A stretch of DNA of 64,000 nt from assembly GCA_015039315.1 (NCBI GenBank), contig WIDE01000023.1, positions 266,361 to 330,360 on the forward strand, read 5' to 3'. The DNA is from Clavulina sp. PMI_390. Lineage: Eukaryota > Basidiomycota > Agaricomycetes > Cantharellales > Hydnaceae. A model generated the notes under the pieces. That model did not search any database. It saw nothing but the letters and a program-made list of their open reading frames with translations, and was not told the DNA's origin. This document shows, one piece after another, positions 12,401 through 24,517 of the stretch (within the stretch, counting starts at the first letter, position 1; each line of letters starts with the position of its first letter). The position numbers and the translations under genes are program-made.

Positions 12401-12521
12401 GCCCCAGAACGGGAACAACGCTGTCTGCTTGACGGCCGGTTCCGGCGCAGACCTTGATCAGACTGCGTGCTCAGGGGCCTCATCTGCGACCGGCGCCGAG
12501 CTCTTCTCATTCGTCGCGTAG
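9488..12521 (+). CDS. Secreted protein with four tandem ricin-B-like lectin units
   Basis: Six exons: 9488-9643, 9729-9899, 10010-10258, 10321-10983, 11049-11747, 11811-12521, giving about 882 residues. The N-terminus has a signal peptide (LLLALLGATFSVA). Four units of about 170 residues follow, each with a CLDIDP-like start, FRENL, an N/GQQWDVIT block (the QxW motif of ricin-B/CBM13 trefoils), CLNFDPRRAAGNQVLLFSC and GNNAVCLT. Units 2-4 are preceded by Ser/Thr/Ala-rich linkers and by GPTSVSGAGGTLNP. Ricin-B modules bind sugars (known of the family); the ligand here is unknown. Units 2 and 3 are almost identical, pointing to recent duplication or gene conversion. Unit 1 is interrupted by two introns that units 2-4 lack. 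No enzymatic domain is present. Codon use is strongly C-ending, suggesting high expression. Confidence 0.85.
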
Positions 12522-12675
12522 AGTCATATTGATTATTAGAGGGCACTGAAAAATCCCAAATGATTGAGTTATCCTATGTATTTAAATTATCCATTAGTTT
12601 TTGTTACAAAGCAAGACAGGTTCTTGTTAATTTCTGGCCTCGAATTTTTTTGGCTAAAACAACAATTGCATGTGA

Positions 12676-13867
12676 CTAGTTCGTCGAAGCACTTCGGGCT
12701 GCCACGTCTTTCCGTGCCGTCTCATATACATCCTTCCATGGTTTACCCTCAGCTTGAGCGATAGCATCGCGGCGAGAGAGCTCTCCAAGCCATGACTTGA
12801 ATACTTGGTTTGTTCCGTGGACCTGGTCAAGGATTCCGGTTGGTCCAAAGTTCTCCGTGAAGAGGTAGTGGTGCCAGTCATGCTGGAGAGCGCTACATAA
12901 AGGAACCAACTGTCAGCTTCAGCACCGATTGAGGGGTCGGAATAAATAATACTGACTTGAAATTGAAGGGGAGATTGTATCCAGAGTGGGTGGAAAGCGT
13001 GCCGACCTCGAGGCCACAGAAGAACATGACCATCATGCTCCAGTGGGACCGTAAGATCATAACGCCAAGTAAAATGGGCATGATGTTCGACAATAAATGT
13101 TCTGTGAGCGTGCAGTACGTCGACGAGAGCGCAACAGGAGCAGTGTATTCTGGTGAGAACGGAGAATGAGTTAGAATCAAAATATGCAATGTCGCCAGTG
13201 GGAAATAACGAACCATGGTGAAGCTTATGGAACCGCTTGTATTGTTTCGCGCTATGCAGGTAGCGGTGGACATAGTAGAAGCCAGTCTCTTCGCAAAGCA
13301 GGCAGAAGAGGTAGGTGCCGATCGTCGACCAGGCTCCGGGAAGTGGGGTCGTTGTTCGGAAGGGCGCAAACAGTCCTACCAGAATAGTGACTGGCAAGGC
13401 AACTACGATCTATGGACCCAATGGGCCATTGTTAGATACCATGAAGGGAGTAGCTAGGGCCAACCTCAAGCACTCACTTGATTTCTAAGCACGATCCAGC
13501 AGACTTTCTGATAGTCCTTCCATGTGATCCTCTGAGACGGCTGCAGCTTATACTTGTATAGCATCTTCGGGCTTTCCGTCATGTCCACCGCCATGAATAG
13601 AAGCCCAATAACCCAGTAGAGTACACTGGTGATACCGAATGTCCACCACACATTGATCTGAAAGGGCGTATAGTTATCATTGAGCCACTTATAGAAGTTC
13701 TTTCCAGTCTCTGATTTATGGAAAAGGATGGTGGCAGAGAGTTCAAGAATCGTAGGGGTCAATGCCCGAAGCCCGCGGTTGGCTCGCGTGAGAGGGTGCA
13801 CGGCCCAACTGTGCTCTTTGCCGGCATATACGGCCGGACGCTCTGAGGTCCCCGAGGGTGCTGACAT
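12676..13867 (-). CDS. Sterol desaturase / C-4 methylsterol oxidase-like (fatty acid hydroxylase superfamily)
   Basis: Four exons: 13478-13867, 13214-13409, 12957-13149, 12676-12892, giving about 331 residues. The di-iron histidine clusters are complete: HRYLH (H178/H182), HKLHH (H191/H194/H195) and HDWHH (H264/H267/H268). Two hydrophobic segments lie before them (about 75-95 and 131-145) and more between clusters 2 and 3. This is the ERG25/sterol-desaturase pattern of ER membrane proteins, and the HDxHH third box fits C-4 methylsterol oxidase better than C-5 desaturase. ERG25 oxidises the C-4 methyl groups of ergosterol precursors (known of the family). Intron 2 uses a GTTCGT donor. Paralogues of unknown substrate are common in fungi, so no gene symbol is given. 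It converges on the lectin gene, with 154 bases between stop codons. Confidence 0.8.
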
Positions 13868-14271
13868 GGTCTGAGAGACCTTGGTGGTCGTTGAGAGGGA
13901 GAGGGGGACTAGCCGGATGCTGAGTGGGTTCGCAACTCGTGACTGCTGAGATTATTCGGGTCTGGCAATGCAACCACATGGATGTCGCTTGAGCCATCAA
14001 AATGATCTTCTGACGACCCTGGTGTTACGGGGACCCCCGCATCATACAACCGGGCCCATCGTTGTGGGTTCAGCATAGAGGGAGCTGGCCGCACGGCGTC
14101 CAAACAAATGACGCGGTGGAATCAGTTGGGCAAATCCTTGTATTTAGTTTGAGGTTAGTTAGCTACAATCTTCGTCGAGTCAGAAAGCGAGCTAAAAAAA
14201 ATCATTATTCTATCCATAAGGTCATGACTATTCTTGGTTAGGCTGCAACTGGCCATCATGTACCCCAAACT
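13868..14271. other. Intergenic
   Basis: About 400 bases upstream of the sterol-desaturase gene. One 64-codon frame at 13909-14103 has no recognisable features. Nothing else seen. Confidence 0.4.
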
Positions 14272-15988
14272 TCAGTATTCAAACAGAGCCGCTTCTTGCA
14301 GCATACGGATATGATCGTTTGATAGGGCGTCAAGACAATACTCCAGAGAGGTTTCCGCCCTATGAGCGCTAGGAGTGAGTCTGTAAAAGCGAGAGTATTG
14401 ACACGCATAGGAAGGCGTACCCTTTGATTTCATCGTCACGTTCGTCGCCTTTCGGACTGGCAATGACTCCATTCTGAACCGAGAGCCGGCAAGAGGCAAT
14501 AATGGCAACAAGGGCGGAAAACAGGATACTTCTCGTCAGGCCGTCTGCTAGGACCTCGCCGTGTAAGTATTGTCGGCGGTCCAGGGCTTCTGAGATAAGA
14601 TTATCAATAATAGGGAGATGTGCACGGCTAGAGAGGTGAGAAAGTTCAGCTGGCGGCAACACATCCAAGATCACGGGTAGGTACGAACTCATCAAGTGAT
14701 GGTAGCCGGTTAGCTCTTGTAAAATGATGGATAGCTGCCCTAGTCTTCTCCTCTGTAGCGGGATGCGATGCAAGGTTCCGGCATATCGTTTCGACGGCAG
14801 ACATGACTGCGTTGATAGTTTCCGCGCCTAATGTTGCACCAACAGGTATTCAGTAGGGAGGGAGAAGACGTAGAGAGCAATCAAAAACCTACATAATTCA
14901 GCAGCCAGAGACCGTACCAAGTAGTGACTCGACCCGGCCCTTGGAGCTTGGAGAAGGCGGGAGACAAAGGAGGATTTAGCAACGTCCTCGACCTACGATT
15001 GAAATAATCAGAACGTGCAATACCAGCTCGTGGATTAATAGTCCTGGACATACTATATCAGCCTTCGTACGGTCAAATGGTACACAGGCACCAAGGGATA
15101 GTCGACTCAGACAACCTTCGTCCACATTCGATGAGGAAGTGAATAATGCGGATAGAGACTTTGTTCGTCTTGATTTTGGTCGTGCTTTGTTCACAATATC
15201 GCTCCACGCCTTGCTAGCGTCACGAACATAGTGGAAGATTCGGTCATCAGACTCTCGAATACGGATACCGTAGACGAGGTCCAGCATAAGTTGCGTGGTG
15301 AAGCTATTGGAATAATGAAAGGTTGGTTGGTCAGCATTAGGCGGGCTGGCAGGTAGCGGTGCTCACAATCGGACTTCCTCTATGAACGGACGTGACCCCG
15401 TAGCACCTCGGAGAGTGCACCCACGCATGGCATTCTCGATGTACGGGCTAAATCGATCGAGTCGTGCTTGACCGAAATATTCGTCGACAACCGCTTGGAT
15501 GAGCTCAGGTCGGCGTTCATCTACTGGTACTTCCCCCCTACGACGGATTATCGTTACAAAGAGGTGAGACTCACACAGATTTTGTGAGGAATGACATCGA
15601 TGCTTACCATTTGTTAATCCGCGAGAGTCTGGGGTGCTTCGCAGGTGCCGTGCGGGTGAACGCGGATCGAACTGTGCTTCCATTGGCTTCTGATAGACCA
15701 GCTAGGAAGATTAAGGCAGTGATCAATCAGGCGACCTATGAATCATGGGAGTCCGACGACTAAGGGGTGGGTGCGGATCTCACTTCTAGTTCCCGACGGT
15801 GTACTCCATCGCCGACGAGAAGGTCTGCCTGACAGGTCTAGACTCCCTTTTCTCCCATCCTTCTTCGAGTCCGACGCTAGGTATTTCCTCGGAAACGTTT
15901 GCGCTGAGGTGCAGATAATTACGGCAAAAAGAGTCAAGAAGCCGAAGCACACCAGAACGGGCGGCGTCGAGAGCAACGAGGCGATCAT
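14272..15988 (-). pseudogene. Degraded cytochrome P450 relic (no heme-binding region)
   Basis: Read on the minus strand, separate frames give pieces in the order of a fungal microsomal P450. First comes a membrane anchor beginning MIASLLSTPPVLVCFGFLTL (15988). Then TTQLMLDLVYGIRIRESDD (near 15287, helices E-F) and VAKSSFVSRLL (near 14980). Then GATLGAETINAV near 14845, the I-helix A-G-x-E-T region. Finally SRAHLPIIDNLISEAL (near 14610, J'-K) and ERDDEIKGY (near 14420). Joining them needs frame changes. The K-helix ExxR is disrupted (EALDRR), and no FxxGxRxCxG heme motif occurs downstream. I therefore read it as a 3'-truncated, frameshifted pseudogene. A functional gene of another family with unusual introns is less likely. 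Confidence 0.5.
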
Positions 15989-17444
15989 TATCTCTCAGAG
16001 CGAGTGAGCGAAATGTGTATGGACCCCAGCGTGCAGAGAGTCGAGGGACCAGACGCTCAGGCTGGGCTAGTTGGGGGAGAACGGAGTAGGCGTGGTGGGA
16101 CGAGATAAAGACGCGAGGTCACAGGGTTGTCAGCCCCTCCAAAAACTTGACAGCCTTGGCCTCAGTTCGCTCCCGGTGTCCCGAAAACCCAATGCTGCTC
16201 ATGGGCATAGGGAGAATCTGGATCTGCGAAAAGCCGAGGGATCAAGGCACATATCTGTAACGAGAGCGGTGGTTTTGGTGTATTGTAGAGTCCTGGTTAC
16301 TGCTGAGCCCGGGCGGGAGCCACTCAACACTGACAACATCAGTGTCACGATCTGTGACGTCGTGACCTTGACGCGTTTGTGTTCTTTTTGCTGGGAGTGG
16401 CCAAATTCTTTCCTTAGATACTCGGCACAAGAACGATCGATCTGAGGAGTGGAAGACAACAATAAGCCATCATTTGAGATGGGGAGCAGCTAAAGTTACA
16501 CTATTGTACAAAATTTGTTGGACGATGAGCGCAGATGAACTGAAGAAACAGACGGGGACAATCGCTTCCTGACCCTGGCGTATACGGGCAGAAGGTAGCC
16601 AGGAGTCGCAAAGGGAGGGCGATAGAAAGCGCGGACACGTCCCTGGTAGAGCAATTGAGGGGTCCCAATGATAGAAATGAGATGGTGGAGACAAATAAAG
16701 TAATGAGATGGAGTCCCGAGCTTGGAAAGGACCGGAAAAAAGAGCAAGATTGTTTGGACTAGATGCAAGGACGAGCAGTACGAGAGGGTTATCTGAGGGG
16801 GGCATAAACCACCAACAGCGGGTAAAGTAGCAAGGAAATCGGGGGCAACTGAGGTGGGTGGTATGATGATCGGGTGAATGGCGTCGGCCGACATGGCGAT
16901 GAGGATGGGGATGTAGGGGAGGGTGTCGAGTGGGGTGAATGGTGATGGTACAGGTACAAGGACAGTCGTTGAAAGAAAAGGAAAGATTGGGCAAACAGAA
17001 GAGAACAACAGAGAAGGAAGAACTGTTGTACATGTACAGCGACAGAAAAGAAAAAGGAAAGCGCGAGAGAGCATGAAGGAGCGTGTTGTGTAGAGAGCGA
17101 CAAAATGGCGAGATACAAGTCAAGTCGAGCACCATAGATAGGCGCAGCCGTGAAGAAGACATGGGTGGTCGAGGAAAGCAAAAAGCAACAATACTTAGAC
17201 AAGCAAATCATAAATCATAAAAAGAGCACTGATGGACCGAGTGGTGCGTGCACGCCGATGTAGTGGGAGAACGCGAAGCGTGTGCTAGCCGACCGAGCGC
17301 TGAATAACAAACATAGCAAATGGGGAAATAAAAACGACAAGTTGGACTCCATGAAATATTCCAATGAAGCAGAGCGCAAGGCGATGGGCAAATGAGCAGC
17401 GGGCACAGGGTTGGGTGAGTCATGAAGACAAGATGGAACCATCA
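15989..17444. other. Intergenic, long purine/pyrimidine-skewed stretch
   Basis: From about 16470 to 17445 the plus strand is rich in GA and the minus strand in CT. Being next to the stop of the zinc-finger gene, this may be its 3' UTR. No protein-family match was recognised in any frame. Confidence 0.45.
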
Positions 17445-20400
17445 TCATAGGTCCATCTCCATCTCCATGCCCACACCGCGCTCATCGCGCTCCTCATCCC
17501 AGCTCCCATCAACAGTCTCCTGATCATCCTCCTTGGAGGACGCAACAGCATGACGATCCTCCTCGAGCATCGCCATCGACAAAGGCATACCAGAGGCACT
17601 GCGCTTCGCAGGCATCGGTACACCATGGTCCACACGCGCATGACGCTCCCTCCTCTCACGCTCAGCCTCAGCTTCAGCTTCAGCCTCCCGCTCATCCTCT
17701 TCATCGACGCAGTTCGACGAGCTGCGCAACGAGCTCATACCCATGCTCATGCTCAGACTCAAACTTGTACCGAGACTTGTGCCCAGGCTGGACGGCGCGC
17801 CTCCAAACTGCGCGCTGCCGCCCGTGGTCGTGTAAGGGTTCAAGTATGGAGAGGAGCGCGCCATGGACGAGAATGACGAGCTAGAGATGGAGGATGACGA
17901 GCGCCGATGGTGGGTGCTATGAGGGGTATTGGAGCTGGGTTGGGGTGCATACGCGGCGTATGTATGTGTGCGAGGGAGTGACGCAGGCACGGGAGGGGGC
18001 AGGACAGAGGGGGATGGCCCGCCAGCGCTGCCACTGCCAATGATGGCAACACCAGCAGAGCCAGAGACAGACGAGGGCAGGGCAGGGATGCTCATCGGCA
18101 CGGGCAGAGGGCCGGGAGTAGGAGATTTACTCTTGATGGGTTGATTGACGGTTGCGCCGTTAGGATTGGCATTCGTTGAGACAGAGCTCGAACGCGAGCG
18201 AGATCGCGAAGCATGCGCAATGGAAGGCACAGCGAGAGAAGAACCAATGCCGCCCGTGGTACCTACAGCTAGATACGAGCCGTAGGGGTGGTAACCATTA
18301 GAGGAGGAGCGTCGGTGGCCCATACCAGTCCCAAGAGGGACACTAGAGCTGATCCCACCAGTGGTGGCAGGGTTCGCAGAGTCGGGGGGACTCAAACGGG
18401 CAGGCCGTGTGGCTCCCAACAACCCTCCAGTTCCAGCGTTCGAGCCACTTACGGAAGAAGAGAGCATGGGCCGCGTAGTGTTCGATGCGGTGCTTCGAGA
18501 ACGCGAGCGTGTGCGAATTGGACCAGGACCGCTAGCACGAGCGGGGCGAACGGGGTCCTCAGTAGAAGCAGTAGACGTCGAGTAGCTCCTCGTGCGTCTC
18601 GCTTGCGTCATGCTGACTGGAGGGTGAGGGGCACGCTCACGCTTGGCACCAGCAGCGGTAGTAGCGGAGCCTCGAGCAGCCCGCCCAGTCGCTGGCATCG
18701 ACATCGACACGCCACCAGACGAAGCGTACCCAGAGTCACCCTCAACATCACCTTCCATTTCCATCTCTAGCTCCATATCATCACTCTCGGGCTTGCCAGC
18801 GGAGACAGAGATAACGTCAATGTCCGCTTCATCAGCATCCTCATCATCTTCGAATTTGACCGCTTCTTCCTCCTCGTCCTCATCAAACACATCACCACTC
18901 GTGCCAGCATCAGCACCACCTGCAGAGCGGGCCATCACGACTGCGCCGCCGCTCACATAGTACGGCCAAAGCGAGCGGTCGTCAGGGAGGGACGTACCCA
19001 TGCTCAGGCGCGCAATCTCGTCAAACTCGGCATCTCCTTCTCCAGCAGCAGCAGCTCCTGCGTTCGCTTTTGCAGCCGCTACGAGAGCAGGAGAAGCGGG
19101 AGTCTGCTGCTGAGATTGGGAAGATGCCCGGCGACGGGTGGTGATGCCGCTGGCGATGCTACTCGACCCGGCGGCGGGAGGGGACGGAATCGGTTTCGAC
19201 GTGGCAGGGTTGGGTGAAGTAGAGTCTGAAGCCGGCTTCGCATTCGGGTCAGGGCGAGAGACGTGTGCTAGGATAGCGGCGGCCTGCAGCGAGTGCATGC
19301 ATAGTAGATACGAATGCCGATGACGGGACCGAATCGGCGGAGGTAGGCCAAGAAACGGACAACGAGATACGTGAAGCGATAGATAGATATAAAAAAAGTT
19401 TTGTGATCAGGTACGCGCTCAAAGGAAATATGTCCCAAAAAAAGGTTTGGCCAAGAAACACAACAAGAAAGTGACGGTAACGCGTACCTCGAGCAGCTGC
19501 ACCTGCTGATGCTTGGACATGAGCAGCTTGGAGGTTTCATGCCAGTGGGGATTGTGCTCCCATCGGTGCTTGACCAGACTGTTGTTGTTGCAGTGGACGA
19601 GAATGGCAAGGAAAAATAAAAGAGCATCCACGTGGTCGGAAGTATACAGTTGTGTGAATGGGGAAAGCGGATCGAGAATTTCGTCGAGCGAACAAGGTGC
19701 AAAACAATGCAGTTTGCATTGCATTGTAATAGGGAATGATGATTTGTGTGCAGATCCACCCGGATCACGCGTCCACGTTCATTCGCGTCCATCATCGCCC
19801 GATTATTCATCAGAAACCGAGTTTATCAATCGGCAGAGAAAAAAGCAAGCGCCGTTCGTAACGATGATTTTATTTTGTTGAGGGTGTTTCGGGGTGGGTC
19901 CGCGCAAAAGTGGGGGATCGCCAGGCGATATCAACGAGTCCAGAACCGATAGATGAATAGGAAAGGGGGGAATGAGTGTCTCGGCTTTTATTGATTCATG
20001 CCCCGACGGACGACAATTGAAAGATCAATGGGACGCACCAGCTAGCATGAGTGTACACCTTGCCACAGCTCTCGCACTTGAACGTTCTGTGCCCCTTCTT
20101 CTTGAGGATCTCGATGCTCTGGGGAGGGACTTTGAGGTGCTCGATGACAGAGGCGGGCGGGAGGGAGAGGGAAAATAGCGACTCGTCCACCTGGCTGGAG
20201 GTACTGCGGGATCGTGAATGGTTAGAGGCAGGCGGGGTGGTTGGGATTGCGTTGGCACTAGTAGGGGCAAGAGCATAGGGGAGGGTAGACAAAAAAGATA
20301 GAAAAGGGGGGGTACCAAAAAATTTGAGGAGCGCAGGCCCAAGAATTATTGGATAGAGGGGGGGTTACCAACGGCGCCGGGAGCGCGAATCGAGATGTAT

Positions 20401-20700
20401 AGTGGATATGGGAGGTATACCCAAGGATGAAGGGAGCCATTAGCCATGCTTACATGGCAATGCCGGGTGAGTTACGAGGACTCACGAAATTCTGGAGACA
20501 ACGGCGTTGGCAAGTGTTGCCGCCGTGGCATCGCTGTGCCGCCGCCGTGTCTGGCCTGCGCTCGACAGCCTGCGTGGCTTGGGAGCCCCAGAGGCGAGCC
20601 CTATCGCTCCAGAGGACGCAGGCGAATCGTTGGAGGCGGGCTGGCGAGGGAGGGACGAGGCGATTTCTGACAAAGACGCGAGAGGATTGAGCTCGGGCAT
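17445..20700 (-). CDS. C2H2 zinc-finger protein, probable transcription regulator
   Basis: Four exons: 20486-20700, 20039-20257, 19488-19578, 17445-19283, giving about 787 residues. Splicing exons 2-3-4 yields FKCESCGKVYTHASC, then LVKHRWEHNPHWHE, then SKLLMSKHQQVQLLE and AAAILAHVS. The finger has the spacing C-x2-C-x12-H-x3-H, and an intron falls between HAS and the following Cys. The W-E-H-N-P-H-W ending with the S-K-H-Q-Q-V-Q-L-L-E helix matches a fungal family of single-finger regulators (known from sequence only). The C-terminal 600 residues are Ser-rich with an acidic run (FDEDEEEEAVKFEDDEDADE) that could activate transcription (inference). The start ATG at 20700 opens exon 1 in frame. 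Confidence 0.75.
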
Positions 20701-22377
20701 GGTGACCTGACGCTCTTGGGAGAAGACGCTTTGTGCTATGTGGGCGACACGGTAGAGGGCGCTGGTGGGTGGTGAGGGACGGGGAACGTGTGGATGATGG
20801 TGGTTTGGATCAGGGATAAGGCCCAAATCGAAATTATTGGCTGGGTGTGTGCCCGGAGTCACCCTACGAGCAAAGCAGCCACCCACACACGGAGTCAATT
20901 GCAGGGCAACCGCAAGGAGTGACTCCTTTTGTTTCTCTCTCGCTCTAGTACGTATGACACAGGCGCCGTCCAATAGTAGCCGGCGTGTAACCAGCGCTGC
21001 TCCTCGTTGTCTGGCGAACGTGGCCCCTGTCCAAATCAACGGAATGCAAGCGCCGATCCCGAGCGCGCGACCCTGTGATGCTGTGATCTGAATTAGGACA
21101 GGCTATCTAAATTAGCTCATATTCGCCCTTTATTATGTCATTGATTCTCCTGTTCCAGATCCCTCCCTTGTGGCTCTATCATCGTATCAGGGCTGCCAGA
21201 AACTACAGTACGATGTATGATAGAGTTTCTGTCAGGCGCACAACAGAAAAGTGAGATGAAAGGTCTGGAGCCTCGAGGCCGAAGTTGCTTCTCCCGGTTG
21301 CTCCATGACACATTTTTTCTCTCCACGCGCGTCTTTGCTCCGCGCGTCCAATGATTTATCGTTGGAGCCCCATGAACAACCGGCCGCCCTTGCTGCGTCA
21401 TCGCTATTGACACACTCCTCCACATAGGCTGCGATGGCAAGCACGGCCCAAAAATTTCGCTGGGTGAGACAATTTCTCTGCGGGCGGCGCTGACTGACTC
21501 AAACTCTAATTGGTGAGAATATGCGTCATTAGAGAGCGCGCGTCGGATCGATACGGGTGTATTTCTGGCTCTAGAGGTGCGCCACCGGTGAGGTGTCTCG
21601 TCGTGGGTACGAGGCATTCATGATCCGGGGACTAGTGCCAAAGCGGCTAGCTAACGAGAGGAAAAGAATACGACGCTCGTACACACGGGAGCAGCGCAGC
21701 AAGCTGCATCTTCACAGGAAAATACCGAAGGAGAAGAAGAAGAACACAACGACCGGGGGAATGTTTCAGCGTGATTCGCCCACCCTCCATATTACTTAAA
21801 TGGTCCTTCCAGACACTCAACTCCCCAACCCCCCAAAAGAGGACAGCTAATACGAGACAGTGTGCGCGCTCTCACGATACGGCTACTCCATTTGGGACTC
21901 TGTTGACATCGAATCCTTTCCCCCCATCGGCACAAACTATGTGGCTCATCACCCTTTCAGATAATCCGCTATCAGCAGGTCCATCTCATAAATAAAGCCT
22001 ACCCAATCGAAGAAGCTTGTATTCTGTCTATTACTACGAGCTTTAAGTCCACCTCATCAATCCCGTAACCAGGTGACCAACCGGCTTCGGTATCGATTCA
22101 TCTCTCTCTCCACATACATCCCGGCCCGCCCAGAAGTCCCAACAATCGCTCACATGTCCTAGCGCAAAACTTGGGCTGAACATCGGCGCCAGCCAGCTGG
22201 CATCCGTGCCAAGACCGGGTTCGATCCCGCCAAGAGTTGATGCAAAAATGTCCCAGGTTCTCCCGAGATTCGCTCCGTCCTCGTCCCTTATAACGATTAT
22301 GGACGCCAAGCAAAAAGAAAAATCTGCCCCGGATTTCCTAGTCTCGATCATCGACAACGACGACGACGAAGAAAACG
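20701..22377. other. Divergent intergenic region
   Basis: This lies between the zinc-finger gene (minus) and the first galactanase (plus). The last 300 bases resemble the upstream region of the second galactanase (see the promoter entry). No gene was recognised in the remaining 1.3 kb. Confidence 0.5.
22080..22377 (+). promoter_or_regulatory. Promoter of galactanase copy 1, TATA box at 22288
   Basis: A TTATAA box at 22288-22293 lies 90 bases before the ATG. The block from about 22083 contains ggcttcggtatcgattcatc and tcccaggttctcccgagatt. It is shared, with small gaps, with the region upstream of copy 2 (29308-29573), where TTATAAA lies 86 bases before the ATG. Confidence 0.7.
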
Positions 22378-24195
<1,818 letters not shown>

Positions 24196-24517
24196 AGAAA
24201 GCATTGGTCAGGAGCTTATGTAGTTTGTCCTTTCGTATACCTGCTGTACTACTGGACGTCCTGGCAGGATAGGAATAGCATGTCTACCACCTCGTAGAGG
24301 GATGGATGCAGAGAGCCGTGCGAACTGCGTGTCCATCGCCACTTTGTTCTAACATAGCCTCTAAAGCCTCGGCCCTTTCGATGAACTGCATCATGACTGA
24401 ATTTTATTATTGAGTCGCTCCCCGCCCTCAGCAAAGACGAACAGCTGATTAAGTCATAGTTCACGTGTTATCAGCTTAATCATATTGCCAAACACCGCCC
24501 TTGCTGGAATCTTCCAT

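Noticed and set aside
12654..13397. Continuous 247-codon minus-strand frame across the sterol-desaturase introns
   Set aside because: It reads through introns and loses the conserved third histidine box. The spliced model keeps all three boxes.
22222..22234. A ggttcgatccc string (tRNA B-box-like), also present near 29430
   Set aside because: Flanking bases do not form a T-arm or acceptor stem and no A box lies at a suitable distance. The string is part of the conserved galactanase upstream block.
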